This document shows, one piece after another, positions 18,247 to 25,873 of a DNA stretch of 64,000 bases. Position numbers and translations under genes: made by a program. Origin of the DNA: Catellatospora coxensis (GTDB lineage: Bacteria; Actinomycetota; Actinomycetes; Mycobacteriales; Micromonosporaceae). The notes beneath the pieces were generated by a model. It had not been told where the DNA came from and made no database searches. It worked only from the letters and a program-made list of their open reading frames with translations. The stretch's first letter is position 1, and each line of letters starts with the position of its first letter. The DNA lies in assembly GCF_016862635.1 (NCBI RefSeq), contig NZ_BONI01000004.1, forward strand, positions 161,999 to 225,998, given 5' to 3'.

Positions 18247-18283
18247 GGGGTGACCGGGCGGCCGTACGTCGCCCGGTCACCCC
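18247..18283 (+). terminator. Perfect 14-bp hairpin between the tandem epoxide hydrolases
   Basis: GGGGTGACCGGGCG (18247-18260) pairs exactly with 18270-18283 around a 9-base loop, six bases after the first hydrolase's stop. It can act as terminator or attenuator. Confidence 0.65.
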
Positions 18284-18331
18284 GAGGTCCGTCTCCACCA
18301 CCCGAACTGGACAGCGAGGAATCACCCCGCC

Positions 18332-19543
18332 ATGACAGCCGACACCGGCACCGCGATCCGGCCCTTCCGGGTCGAGTTCTCCGACGCCGACCTCGCGGAC
18401 CTGCGCGCGCGGATCCTGCACACGCGCTGGCCCGACCGGGAGACCGTCGCCGACCGGTCCCAGGGCCCGCAGCTGGCCACGATGCGGGAACTCGCCCGCT
18501 ACTGGGTCGAGGAGTACGACTGGCGGCGCTGCGAGGCGCGGCTGAACTCGTACCCGAACTTCATCACCGAGATCGACGGGCTCGACATCCACTTCATCCA
18601 CGTGCGCTCCGCACACCCCGACGCCCTGCCGATCGTCATCTCGCACGGCTGGCCGTACTCGGTGGCCGCGCTGTTGAAGGTCATCGAGCCGCTGACCGAC
18701 CCCACCGCCCACGGCGGCAGCGCCGCCGACGCCTTCCACGTGGTCATCCCGTCGCTTCCCGGCTACGGGTTCTCGGGCAAGCCGACCGGGCCCGGCTGGG
18801 GGCCGGACCGCATCGCCCGCACCTGGGCCGAGCTCATGAAGCGGCTCGGCTACGACCGCTACGTGGCCCAGGGCGGCGACTGGGGTGCGATCATCACCGA
18901 TCTGATGGCCGCGCAGGAGGTCGAGGGCCTGGTCGGCATCCACACCAACATGGCCTGCGTCGTGCCCGACGACATCGACAACCTGTTCCAGCAGAACGTC
19001 ATCGGCGCCGCCGACGCGCTGGCGAACCTGCCGGCCGGGCTGTCCGACGAGGAGCGGGCCGCGTGCGAGCAGCTCGACTTCACCTGGAAGCACGTGACGT
19101 ACGCGCTGCAGCAGGGCTCGCGGCCGCAGACGCTGACCGGCCTGGCCGACTCGCCGGTGTTCCTGGCGGCGTGGATGACCGACCTGGAGGCCAAGAGCCT
19201 GGCGCTGATCTCGCGGTCGTTCGACGGCTCGCGCGAGAGCCTGTCGCGCGACGACGTGCTCGACAACATCACGCTGTACTGGCTGACGAACACCGGTGTC
19301 TCCTCGGCGCGGCTGTACGCGGAGAACCGGTTCTCGTTCTTCGCCGCCAAGGGCGTGCGGCTCCCGGTCGCGGTGAGCGTCTTCGCCGACGAGCTCTACC
19401 TGCCGCCGCGCAGCTGGGCGCAGCGCGCTTACCCGAACCTCGTCCACTACCGCCGGCTGCCCGAGGGCGGGCACTATCCGGCGTGGGAGCAGCCGGCGGC
19501 GTTCGTCGACGAGGTCCGCACCGGCCTGCGGACGCTGCGGTAG
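18332..19543 (+). CDS. Epoxide hydrolase (EHN-type alpha/beta hydrolase), copy 2
   Basis: 403 aa, starting at ATG 18332. Aligns end to end with the preceding hydrolase, clearly a tandem duplicate: same EHN cap domain, nucleophile motif QGGDWGA and catalytic His in EGGHYPAWEQPA. The oxyanion loop, however, reads HGWPYS instead of HGWPGS, an unusual Gly-to-Tyr change beside the active site that could alter substrate access or activity. The DNA retains a 62-base stretch identical to copy 1. No clear Shine-Dalgarno beyond GAGGAA at ~18316-18321. Confidence 0.88.
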   Translation: MTADTGTAIRPFRVEFSDADLADLRARILHTRWPDRETVADRSQGPQLATMRELARYWVEEYDWRRCEARLNSYPNFITEIDGLDIHFIHVRSAHPDALPIVISHGWPYSVAALLKVIEPLTDPTAHGGSAADAFHVVIPSLPGYGFSGKPTGPGWGPDRIARTWAELMKRLGYDRYVAQGGDWGAIITDLMAAQEVEGLVGIHTNMACVVPDDIDNLFQQNVIGAADALANLPAGLSDEERAACEQLDFTWKHVTYALQQGSRPQTLTGLADSPVFLAAWMTDLEAKSLALISRSFDGSRESLSRDDVLDNITLYWLTNTGVSSARLYAENRFSFFAAKGVRLPVAVSVFADELYLPPRSWAQRAYPNLVHYRRLPEGGHYPAWEQPAAFVDEVRTGLRTLR

Positions 19544-19559
19544 GCCGCCACTCCTGTGT

Positions 19560-19587
19560 GGTATAAAAATACCCGTATAAAAATACC
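19560..19587. promoter_or_regulatory. Tandem AT-rich palindromic boxes upstream of methionine aminopeptidase gene
   Basis: GTATAAAAATAC occurs twice, at 19561-19572 and 19575-19586, 14 bases apart; each has GTAT/ATAC arms around AAAA. Such A/T-only boxes are very rare in this genome. They end only 5 bases before the AGGAGG ribosome site, so a protein bound here would block transcription or initiation; they also contain -10-like TATAAA. Confidence 0.55.
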
Positions 19588-19602
19588 ATGCAGGAGGCTG
19601 CC

Positions 19603-20397
19603 GTGATCGAGCTCAAGTCCGCCGACGAGATCGGCCGCATGGCGGTGACCGGCCGGTTCGTCGGCGAACTGCTCGCCGAGCTGGGCGCGGCCGCGGCGGT
19701 CGGCGTCAACCTGATGGACCTCGAACACCAGGCCCGCCGCCGGATCGCCGAACGCGGCGCGCAATCCTGCTACTGGGACTACGCCCCGTCGTTCGGCCGC
19801 GGCCCGTTCCGCAACATGCTGTGCCTGTCGGTCAACGACGCGGTGCTGCACGGCCTGCCGCACGACTACGTGCTGCGCGACGGCGACCTGCTCAGCATCG
19901 ACATGGCGGTCGGCATCGACGGCTGGGTCGCCGACTCCGCGCTGTCGGTCGTCGTCGGCGCCCCCGACCCGGCCGACCTGAGACTGATCGAGGCCACCGA
20001 GGTCGCGCTGGAAGCCGCCATCACCGCCGCCCAGCCCGGCGGCCGCCTCGGCGACGTCTCCCACGCGATCGGCGAGGTCGCCCACTCCTACGGCTACCGC
20101 GTCAACGGCGAGTTCGGCGGCCACGGCATCGGCCGCACCATGCACGAGTCCCCGCACGTCGCCAACAGCGGCCGCGCCGGCCGTGGCGTGAAACTCGTCC
20201 CCGGCCTCACCATCGCGATCGAACCCTGGTTCTGCCGCTCCACCGACCGGGTCAAGTACGACGCCGACGGCTGGACGATCCGCTCCGCCGACGGCTCCCG
20301 CACCGCCCACTCCGAACACACCGTCGCCATCACGGACTCCGGCCCCCAGGTCCTGACCCGCCGCCCGGAGGTTCGGCAGGGTAGACATACGTCGTGA
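19603..20397 (+). CDS. map: Methionine aminopeptidase, type I
   Basis: 264 aa from GTG 19603, placed 5 bases after a perfect AGGAGG; the in-frame ATG at 19588 would lie upstream of that ribosome site and is rejected. All metal ligands are visible: His in NDAVLHGLP, Asp pair in LLSIDMAVGIDGWVADSA, His in GGHGIGRTMHE, Glu in TIAIEPWF and Glu in TAHSEHTVAIT. The enzyme removes N-terminal Met from nascent proteins. It is unlikely to be the only genome copy, as it sits far from ribosomal genes, downstream of epoxide hydrolases and behind what looks like a dedicated operator. Its stop overlaps a tiny lipoprotein gene (GTGA). Confidence 0.9.
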   Translation: MIELKSADEIGRMAVTGRFVGELLAELGAAAAVGVNLMDLEHQARRRIAERGAQSCYWDYAPSFGRGPFRNMLCLSVNDAVLHGLPHDYVLRDGDLLSIDMAVGIDGWVADSALSVVVGAPDPADLRLIEATEVALEAAITAAQPGGRLGDVSHAIGEVAHSYGYRVNGEFGGHGIGRTMHESPHVANSGRAGRGVKLVPGLTIAIEPWFCRSTDRVKYDADGWTIRSADGSRTAHSEHTVAITDSGPQVLTRRPEVRQGRHTS

Positions 20398-20564
20398 GAC
20401 GCCGTGCCCTGCTCGCACTGCCGCTGCTGGCAGCGGCCGCCGGATGCGCGCCGACCGCCCCCGCCCCGATCCCGTCCCCGGAGGACACCAAGGACGGGGT
20501 GGACGCGCTCGAACACGCGCGCCGCCGCGGCTTCGGCGAGCTGGTCGCGATCCTGTCGCGCTGA
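20394..20564 (+). CDS. Small lipoprotein, 56 aa
   Basis: Starts at a GTG overlapping the methionine aminopeptidase stop in GTGA form. The product begins MRRRALLALPLLAAAAGC, a complete lipoprotein signal (n-region Arg, hydrophobic core, lipobox AAGC with Cys at residue 18), followed by a Pro-rich stretch and a short charged helix (EDTKDGVDALEHARRRG). Every third position is G/C. The gene ends 7 bases before the convergent ArsR gene. Function unknown; translational coupling suggests production in a fixed ratio with the peptidase. Confidence 0.6.
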   Translation: MRRRALLALPLLAAAAGCAPTAPAPIPSPEDTKDGVDALEHARRRGFGELVAILSR

Positions 20565-20571
20565 GCCGCGC

Positions 20572-21267
20572 TCAGTCGAGGGTGATGCCGAACAGGTCGT
20601 GCAGCGCGCCGACGCCCGACGGGGTGATCCGGAGGGCGCGGCCGGTGCCGACGGGTTCGAGCCAGCCCGTGTCCATCGCGTGCGCGCGCAGCGCCGCGCC
20701 GAGGACGCCGGCGAGGTGCGGGCGGCGTTCGGTCCAGTCGAGGCAGCTGCGGACCAGCGGACGCGAGCCGCGGCGCTGCGGGTCCACGTCGATGCCGACA
20801 CCGGCCAGCCAGGCGCGGCCCGGCGCGGTCACGGCCAGACCCGCGTCGTCCGTGACCACGCCGCGTGCCAGCAGGGCGTCCGCCAGGGCTACGCCGAGGC
20901 GGCCGGCGAGATGGTCGTAGCAGGTCCGGGCCTGCGCCTCGGCGCTGCGGCGGATGCTGCCGCGCAGATTGCGCGGCGCGGGCGCCGCACCCGACTTCGC
21001 CGCGAACGTGGCCAGGTCCTCGATCAGCGCGGCGGTTTCGGGCCCGGCCAGCCGCAGGTAGCGATGCCGGCCCTGGCGCTCCTCGACCAGCAGCCCTCCG
21101 GCCACCAGCCGGGACAGGTGCTCGCTCGCGGTCGACGCGACGACGCCCACGTGGTGGGCCAGCTCGCCCGCGGTCCAGGCACGGCCGTCCAGCAGCGCGA
21201 GGCAGATCGCGGCGCGGGTGGGGTCGGCCAGCAGCCCGGCCAACCGGGCCAGCTGTTGCGTGGGCAT
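20572..21267 (-). CDS. ArsR-family winged-helix repressor
   Basis: 231 aa using ATG 21267 (MPTQQLARLAGLLADPTRAAI); an in-frame ATG 17 codons upstream would cover the operator and is less likely. Residues ~1-85 are the ArsR winged helix: DPTRAAICLALLDG, TAGELAHHVGVVASTASEHLSRL as recognition helix, and HRYLRLAGPETAALIEDLA. The C-terminal half (~100-231) with ARTCYDHLAGRLGVALADALL is a ligand-binding extension found in a large actinobacterial subgroup. Cys residues in a metal-binding arrangement are not seen. Divergent from the P450-like gene, with a perfect palindrome between them. Confidence 0.85.
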   Translation of the reverse strand: MPTQQLARLAGLLADPTRAAICLALLDGRAWTAGELAHHVGVVASTASEHLSRLVAGGLLVEERQGRHRYLRLAGPETAALIEDLATFAAKSGAAPAPRNLRGSIRRSAEAQARTCYDHLAGRLGVALADALLARGVVTDDAGLAVTAPGRAWLAGVGIDVDPQRRGSRPLVRSCLDWTERRPHLAGVLGAALRAHAMDTGWLEPVGTGRALRITPSGVGALHDLFGITLD

Positions 21268-21291
21268 GCGGCCATCATGCCCCAGCGACGG

Positions 21292-21307
21292 TTCGGCGTA
21301 CGCCGAA
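21292..21307. promoter_or_regulatory. Perfect 16-bp palindrome, probable ArsR operator
   Basis: TTCGGCGTACGCCGAA is a perfect palindrome in the 65-base region between the divergent ArsR gene (start 21267) and P450-like gene (start 21333), positioned to control both. Confidence 0.65.
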
Positions 21308-21332
21308 GTATTCCGCACATAGCGTCGGCCCC

Positions 21333-22283
21333 ATGACGATCCACGCCCCGTCCACCTGTGTCACCGCGTACGCCGACGCCCGCGCGGTGCTCGACGAGCC
21401 GCAGCTGGTCCCCGAACCCGCCGTCGTACCGGACGCGCCCGAGGGCACTCTGGCCTGGTTGCGCGCCACCGTCGCCCGCTTCACCGGCGACGCATGTGTG
21501 CACGCCCGCCGTCGTGCCCGCACAGTGGTGGAGCTTGCGCGCCTCGACCCGGGCGAACTGCGCCAGACGGCTGCCGGCTCACCGGTCGGCGCGGACGACC
21601 GGCACAGGGTCATCCGCATCCTGGCCGAGGCGCTGGGCCTGCCCGGCCCGGACGCGGTGGCCGACGCGGTCATCACTGTCGCCGCCGGATACTTCGGCGG
21701 CGAACTGACCCCCAGCCAGGTGAAAGCCGCCGACGAGGCCGTAGCGTCGCTGCTCGCCCGGACAGCCGGGGCCGACGCCGAGGCAGACCCGGACGCCGCC
21801 GCGCAACGGATCGGGCTGCTGGTACAGGCATGCGACGCGACCGCCCGGTTGGTCGAGCACGCCCGCCGGTGCGCGCCGGACGGTCTCCCGCCGGGTGGCG
21901 CGGGCGCCCTCCTCGCGCAGGTGCTGCGCCACGACCCGCCGGTGACCGCGCTGCGCCGACAGGCGCTGGCCGACATCCGCGTCGGCACGCTGGACCTTCA
22001 GGCAGGGGAGGTGGTGCTGATCGACGTCACCGCCGCGAAGCCGGGCGCCACCGCTGATCCGTCCGATCCGGACACCGGTACCGATGACGAACAGGCTCAT
22101 CTCGCCTTCGGTGCGGGGCCGCACCGGTGTCCGGGACAGGCGCAGGCGCTGGCGCTCGCCGCCGGGCTGCTGGAGCGGGACGATCCGGCCGCGCAGGTCA
22201 CCGACGCGGTCGCACGGGTGCTGGACCTCGCCGGGGCCGTCGGCCGCCTGGGTGAATCCGCCGACCCCGAGGAGCAGGTATGA
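21333..22283 (+). CDS. Short cytochrome P450-like protein with degenerate ExxR motif
   Basis: 316 aa, about 80-90 residues shorter than a normal bacterial P450. The heme-thiolate loop is intact near the C terminus (HLAFGAGPHRCPGQAQALALA, Cys as ligand). The K-helix region reads AQVLRHDPPVTALRRQALADI, so the usual ExxR is QxxR: the Glu that locks the heme-binding core is Gln. The I-helix oxygen-activating A/G-G-x-D/E-T motif is not recognisable. It resembles P450-like proteins that sit in ArsR-linked operons in actinobacteria. It may bind heme without being a competent oxygenase, or be a divergent enzyme. Its stop overlaps the next start (ATGA). Confidence 0.7.
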   Translation: MTIHAPSTCVTAYADARAVLDEPQLVPEPAVVPDAPEGTLAWLRATVARFTGDACVHARRRARTVVELARLDPGELRQTAAGSPVGADDRHRVIRILAEALGLPGPDAVADAVITVAAGYFGGELTPSQVKAADEAVASLLARTAGADAEADPDAAAQRIGLLVQACDATARLVEHARRCAPDGLPPGGAGALLAQVLRHDPPVTALRRQALADIRVGTLDLQAGEVVLIDVTAAKPGATADPSDPDTGTDDEQAHLAFGAGPHRCPGQAQALALAAGLLERDDPAAQVTDAVARVLDLAGAVGRLGESADPEEQV

Positions 22284-23080
22284 GCACCGTCGCCGCCGAC
22301 GCCTTCCGCGAACTGCACCACCGGCCCGGCACACCGTTGCTGCTGCCGAACGCCTGGGACCACGCCTCCGCCGCCGCGCTGGCCGCGGCCGGTTTCGCCG
22401 CCGTCGGCACCACCAGCCTCGGTGTCGCCGCCGCGGCCGGGCTGCCCGACGGCACCGGCCGGACCCGCGCTGAGACGCTGCGGCTCGCGCGCCGGATCGG
22501 CGGCGGGCCCTTCCTGCTCACCGTCGACGTCGAGGGCGGCTTCAGCGACGACCCGGCCGAGGTCGCCGATACCGTCGCGGAACTCGCCGAGGCGGGCGCG
22601 GTCGGCGTCAACCTGGAGGACGGCCGCGCCGACGGCAGCCTCACCCCACCGCGCCTGCAAGCGGCGAAGATCACCGCCGTCAAGTCGGCCGTGCCGCGGC
22701 TCTTCGTCAACGCCCGCACCGACACCCATTGGCTGGGCGGGGGACGCGAAGGGCAGACGGCCTCCCGCCTGGCGGCCTACCAGGACGCGGGCGCGGACGG
22801 CGTCTTCGTGCCGGGTCTGCCCGATCCGGCGTCCATCGCGGCGGCGGTGGGCGCGACCGTGTTGCCGCTCAACGCCCTCGCCACACCGGACGGTCCTTCG
22901 CTCACCCGTCTCGCTGAACTCGGTGTGCGCCGGGTCAGCCTCGGCTCGCTGCTGTTCCGGCTCGCCCTCGGCGCGGCCGTGGACACCGCCGCGAGCCTTC
23001 GTGCGAACGGCGTCTTCCCGCAGATGCCCTCCGTCCCGGGCTATGCCGTGGTACAGGCGCTCGCCTCGCCCGGGAGCTGA
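22280..23080 (+). CDS. Isocitrate lyase / phosphoenolpyruvate mutase family protein
   Basis: 266 aa, coupled to the P450-like gene by ATGA. Family marks in order: LLLPNAWDHASAAALAAAGFAAVGTTS, LTVDVEGGFSDDPAEVADTV (metal-binding Asp-Glu), AVGVNLEDGR, LFVNARTDTHWLGG and GADGVFVPGLPDP. This (beta/alpha)8 family cleaves or forms C-C and C-P bonds (oxaloacetate, methylisocitrate, PEP/phosphonopyruvate). The KKCGH lyase loop is absent, so a hydrolase or mutase-like role is more likely than isocitrate lyase. Under the same ArsR control as the P450-like gene (inference). Confidence 0.82.
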   Translation: MSTVAADAFRELHHRPGTPLLLPNAWDHASAAALAAAGFAAVGTTSLGVAAAAGLPDGTGRTRAETLRLARRIGGGPFLLTVDVEGGFSDDPAEVADTVAELAEAGAVGVNLEDGRADGSLTPPRLQAAKITAVKSAVPRLFVNARTDTHWLGGGREGQTASRLAAYQDAGADGVFVPGLPDPASIAAAVGATVLPLNALATPDGPSLTRLAELGVRRVSLGSLLFRLALGAAVDTAASLRANGVFPQMPSVPGYAVVQALASPGS

Positions 23081-23200
23081 AAGAACCCACGCGCATCGGC
23101 TTCGCGCGTTGTCGGCGATAGCGCCGAAGTCCCGCGAGCCCGATCTCGGCCGACTTAGGATTGCGCAGGTCAGGACCTGCCTCACGGGAAGGAGTCTGAC

Positions 23201-23701
23201 ATGGGCTCCACGAAGTTCTCCGGGTCGCGCCGAGCGATCATCGCGCTGTCCTTCTTTGCTGCGGCGCTGGTCGCCCCGTCGGCGGCCCGCGCCGAGAGCG
23301 GCGTCACCGGTCATGCGATGACCGGCCTCGCCGCCGAACAGGTCACCGTTCAGACGAGACAAGGCCCGATGGGCACCTATCTCACCGATGGGCAAGGCAG
23401 GTCGCTGTACCTGTTCGAGGCGGACACCGCGGGGACGTCCACGTGCGTGGACACCTGCGCGGCTGCCTGGCCGCCGGTGATCACCACCGGTACGCCCCAG
23501 GCGGGTTCCGGCGTCACCGCGGACAAGCTCAAGACGGTCGCCCGGCCCGACGGCAGCATGCAGGTCGTCTACGACAGCCACCCGCTGTACCTGTTCGTCA
23601 AGGACGCCAAGGCGGGGGACACCAACGGCCAGGGCGTGAACGCCTTCGGCGCCCTGTGGTGGCTGGTCGCCCCGACGGGCGAAGCGATCACCACCCGCTG
23701 A
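23201..23701 (+). CDS. Secreted repeat protein (Lipoprotein_15 / COG4315 family)
   Basis: 166 aa from ATG 23201 behind GGAAGGAG. Signal peptide with cleavage near SAARA-ES (~residue 30), no lipobox. Two copies of the family repeat follow: GTYLTDGQGRSLYLFEAD...TCVDTCAAAWPPV (~66-98) and QVVYDSHPLYLFVKD...GVNAFGALWWLVAP (~127-160). The family is common in actinobacteria as extracytoplasmic proteins; a role in redox or heme-related chemistry is suspected but unproven. Monocistronic, no terminator identified. Confidence 0.85.
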   Translation: MGSTKFSGSRRAIIALSFFAAALVAPSAARAESGVTGHAMTGLAAEQVTVQTRQGPMGTYLTDGQGRSLYLFEADTAGTSTCVDTCAAAWPPVITTGTPQAGSGVTADKLKTVARPDGSMQVVYDSHPLYLFVKDAKAGDTNGQGVNAFGALWWLVAPTGEAITTR

Positions 23702-23840
23702 TCCGCTTCGGGGCACCGCTGCACGCCTTCGCCGCCGGCGTCGAAGGCACACGAGCGGTGCCCCCGTCCGTGGTCGACCGGCGCGCTGTTGAAAGGATCG
23801 CACCCGACGCGTCGGAAGTCGCACCTGCGGAGGCGGATCC

Positions 23841-24809
23841 ATGGAGTACACGCGGCTGGGGCGCACCGGTCTGACCGTGAGCCGGATCGGGCTCGGCTGC
23901 ATGAGCTACGGCGATCCGGCAGGCGGTCTGCACCGGTGGACCCTGGACGAGGACGCGGCAGCCCCGTTCTTCCGGCAGGCCGCCGAGCTGGGCATCACCT
24001 TCTGGGACACCGCGAACGTCTACCAGGGCGGCAGCTCGGAGGCGTTCGTCGGGCGGGCGATCAACAGGTTCTCCCGCCGCGAGGACATCGTGCTGGCCAC
24101 CAAGGTCAGCGGCAGGATGCACGACGGCCCCGGTGGCAGCGGCCTGTCCCGGAAGGCCGTCCTGGAACAGGTCGACGGCTCCCTGCGGCGGCTGGGCACC
24201 GACTACATCGACGTCTACTACATCCACCGCTTCGACCCGGCCACACCGGTCGAGGAGACCATGGCGACCCTGGACGTCCTGGTCAAGGCGGGCAAGGTGC
24301 GCTACCTGGGCGCGTCGTCGATGTGGGCCTGGCAGTTCGCGAAGCTGCAGCACGCCGCGGAGCTCAACGGGTGGACCACGTTCTCGGCCATGCAGGACCA
24401 GTACAATGTGCTCAGGCGGGAAGAGGAGCGCGACATGATCCCGATGTGCCTGGACCAGGGCGTCGGGCTGACTCCGTACTCGCCGCTGGCCAAGGGCCGC
24501 GCGGCCCGCCCCTGGGGCGCGCAGACGGCCCGCGGCTCCGCCGACGACGTCGCCAGAGCCTTCGACCGCGACGTCGACGAGCCGGTCGTCCGCGCCGTTC
24601 AGGCCGTGGCCGAGGCCCGCGGGGTGCCGATGGCTCAGGTCGCCCTCGCCTGGCTGCTGTCCAAACCCGTGGTGTCCTGCCCGATCGTCGGCGCGACGAA
24701 GGCCGATCACCTCGCCGACGCGGTCGCGGCGCTGGAGCTGTCGTTGACCGACGCCGAGATCGCCGCGCTGGAAAGGGATTACGCGCCGCAGGACAACTAC
24801 TGGTGGTGA
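23841..24809 (+). CDS. Aldo/keto reductase
   Basis: 322 aa from ATG 23841 behind GGAGG. Classic AKR (beta/alpha)8 barrel: MEYTRLGRTGLTVSRIGLGCMSYG at the N terminus; catalytic tetrad Asp and Tyr in FWDTANVYQGGSSE, Lys in VLATKVSG, His in YYIHRFD; NADPH-binding end PIVGATKADHLADAVAALE. The C-terminal DYAPQDNYWW is typical of the AKR subgroup often annotated as oxidoreductases acting on methylglyoxal or aryl aldehydes. Convergent with the ArsR-type regulator gene, ten bases apart. Confidence 0.9.
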   Translation: MEYTRLGRTGLTVSRIGLGCMSYGDPAGGLHRWTLDEDAAAPFFRQAAELGITFWDTANVYQGGSSEAFVGRAINRFSRREDIVLATKVSGRMHDGPGGSGLSRKAVLEQVDGSLRRLGTDYIDVYYIHRFDPATPVEETMATLDVLVKAGKVRYLGASSMWAWQFAKLQHAAELNGWTTFSAMQDQYNVLRREEERDMIPMCLDQGVGLTPYSPLAKGRAARPWGAQTARGSADDVARAFDRDVDEPVVRAVQAVAEARGVPMAQVALAWLLSKPVVSCPIVGATKADHLADAVAALELSLTDAEIAALERDYAPQDNYWW

Positions 24810-24818
24810 ACCGCGGCC

Positions 24819-25814
24819 TCAGCCGGCGAGGTCGTCGCCCAGGGCCGTGCGCTGGTAGCGGACGGCCTGCCCGGTGCGTATCCCGGTCACCAGTCCCGCT
24901 TCCCGCAGGACGGCCAGGTGGCCGCCGACCGTGCCCAGGCTGAGGCCGAGCTGCCGGACGAGCTGCGTGGTGGTCGCCGGCACGGCCAGCGCCCGCAGCA
25001 CGTCCGCGCGGTGCGCTCCGACCAGCCGGCCCAGGGCCTGCGGAGCGGCCGCGCCCGGCGGCGGGCCGAGCAGGTCGGCGACGCCGCGGGCCGGGTAGAC
25101 CAGGGCGTACGGCCAGGGCGGCTCGACGTAGCTGATCAGCGTGCCGAACACGGTGGGCATCAGCAGCAGCCCTTTACCGCCGAGCCGGTATCGCTCCCGT
25201 TGCGAGCGCGGGCCGGTGCGCACCTGGATGGTGCCCGAGGGCCCGGCGGAGTGCCAGCTCACCCGGGGGTCGAGGTCGGCCAGCGCGGCCGCCCACCCGT
25301 ACATGGCCAGGTGCCCGGCGCGGCGTACGAGGTCGCGTTCGAGCACCGTGCGCAGCCGTGGCCAGTCGGGCTCGACGAGGGCGTGCCAGGTGGCCTCGAT
25401 CGCGTCGGACAGCCGGTCGAGCACGTCGGGGCCGTCGAGGATGCGCTGGACGTACCGCGGTGGGGTGCGCAGTCCCGCGAGGTTGCGGGCGAGTTCGGCG
25501 TGTACGCGGCGCAGCGGCGTGGCCCGCACGACGGCCAGCTCGGCGGCGAAGTCGTCGCCGGTCCCGGTCGGCGGCGGGTGGATGAAGTCCGCGTTGTACG
25601 CGCCGCGCCGGAACAGGGCCGTCAACGCCCCGACGGCGGGCACCGCCCGGCGCAGTTCCTCGTACCGTGGGCCGATCCGGTCGGCCCACGGCCGTAGCGG
25701 GCCGGCCGCCTGGACCCCGGCCGCCACCCGCAGGGCCTGCACGGCCTCGCCGAGCGGAGAGATCGCGTACCGGGTGCGCGCGACGTCGGCCGGGCTCACC
25801 TCGATGACCAGCAT
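24819..25814 (-). CDS. DUF5937-ArsR type transcriptional regulator
   Basis: 331 aa from ATG 25814 with GGAGG ahead of it. The N-terminal ~240 residues match the DUF5937 domain layout (ISPLGEAVQALRV, HAELARNLAGLRTPPRYVQ), thought to be a ligand-sensing part. The C-terminal ~75 residues are an ArsR winged helix: HRADVLRALAVPATTTQLVRQLGLSLGTVGGHLAVLREAGLV. This order (sensor first, winged helix last) is the reverse of ordinary ArsR proteins. Divergent from an MFS exporter, which is the usual target of this family. A candidate operator overlaps its own ribosome site. Confidence 0.85.
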   Translation of the reverse strand: MLVIEVSPADVARTRYAISPLGEAVQALRVAAGVQAAGPLRPWADRIGPRYEELRRAVPAVGALTALFRRGAYNADFIHPPPTGTGDDFAAELAVVRATPLRRVHAELARNLAGLRTPPRYVQRILDGPDVLDRLSDAIEATWHALVEPDWPRLRTVLERDLVRRAGHLAMYGWAAALADLDPRVSWHSAGPSGTIQVRTGPRSQRERYRLGGKGLLLMPTVFGTLISYVEPPWPYALVYPARGVADLLGPPPGAAAPQALGRLVGAHRADVLRALAVPATTTQLVRQLGLSLGTVGGHLAVLREAGLVTGIRTGQAVRYQRTALGDDLAG

Positions 25815-25815
25815 G

Positions 25816-25833
25816 TTTCGCCTCCACGCGAAA
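25816..25833. promoter_or_regulatory. Inverted repeat overlapping the regulator's ribosome site
   Basis: TTTCGC (25816-25821) and GCGAAA (25828-25833) flank the sequence that forms the minus-strand GGAGG ribosome site, in the 59-base region between the divergent regulator and transporter genes. Confidence 0.4.
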
Positions 25834-25873
25834 GCTTAGCCAGGCGCGCCCCACCGGCCCGAAGTTGTCCGGC

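Noticed and set aside
19588..19602. ATG 19588 as start of methionine aminopeptidase
   Set aside because: It lies upstream of the AGGAGG (19592-19597) that fits GTG 19603, and the extra residues are not family-like.
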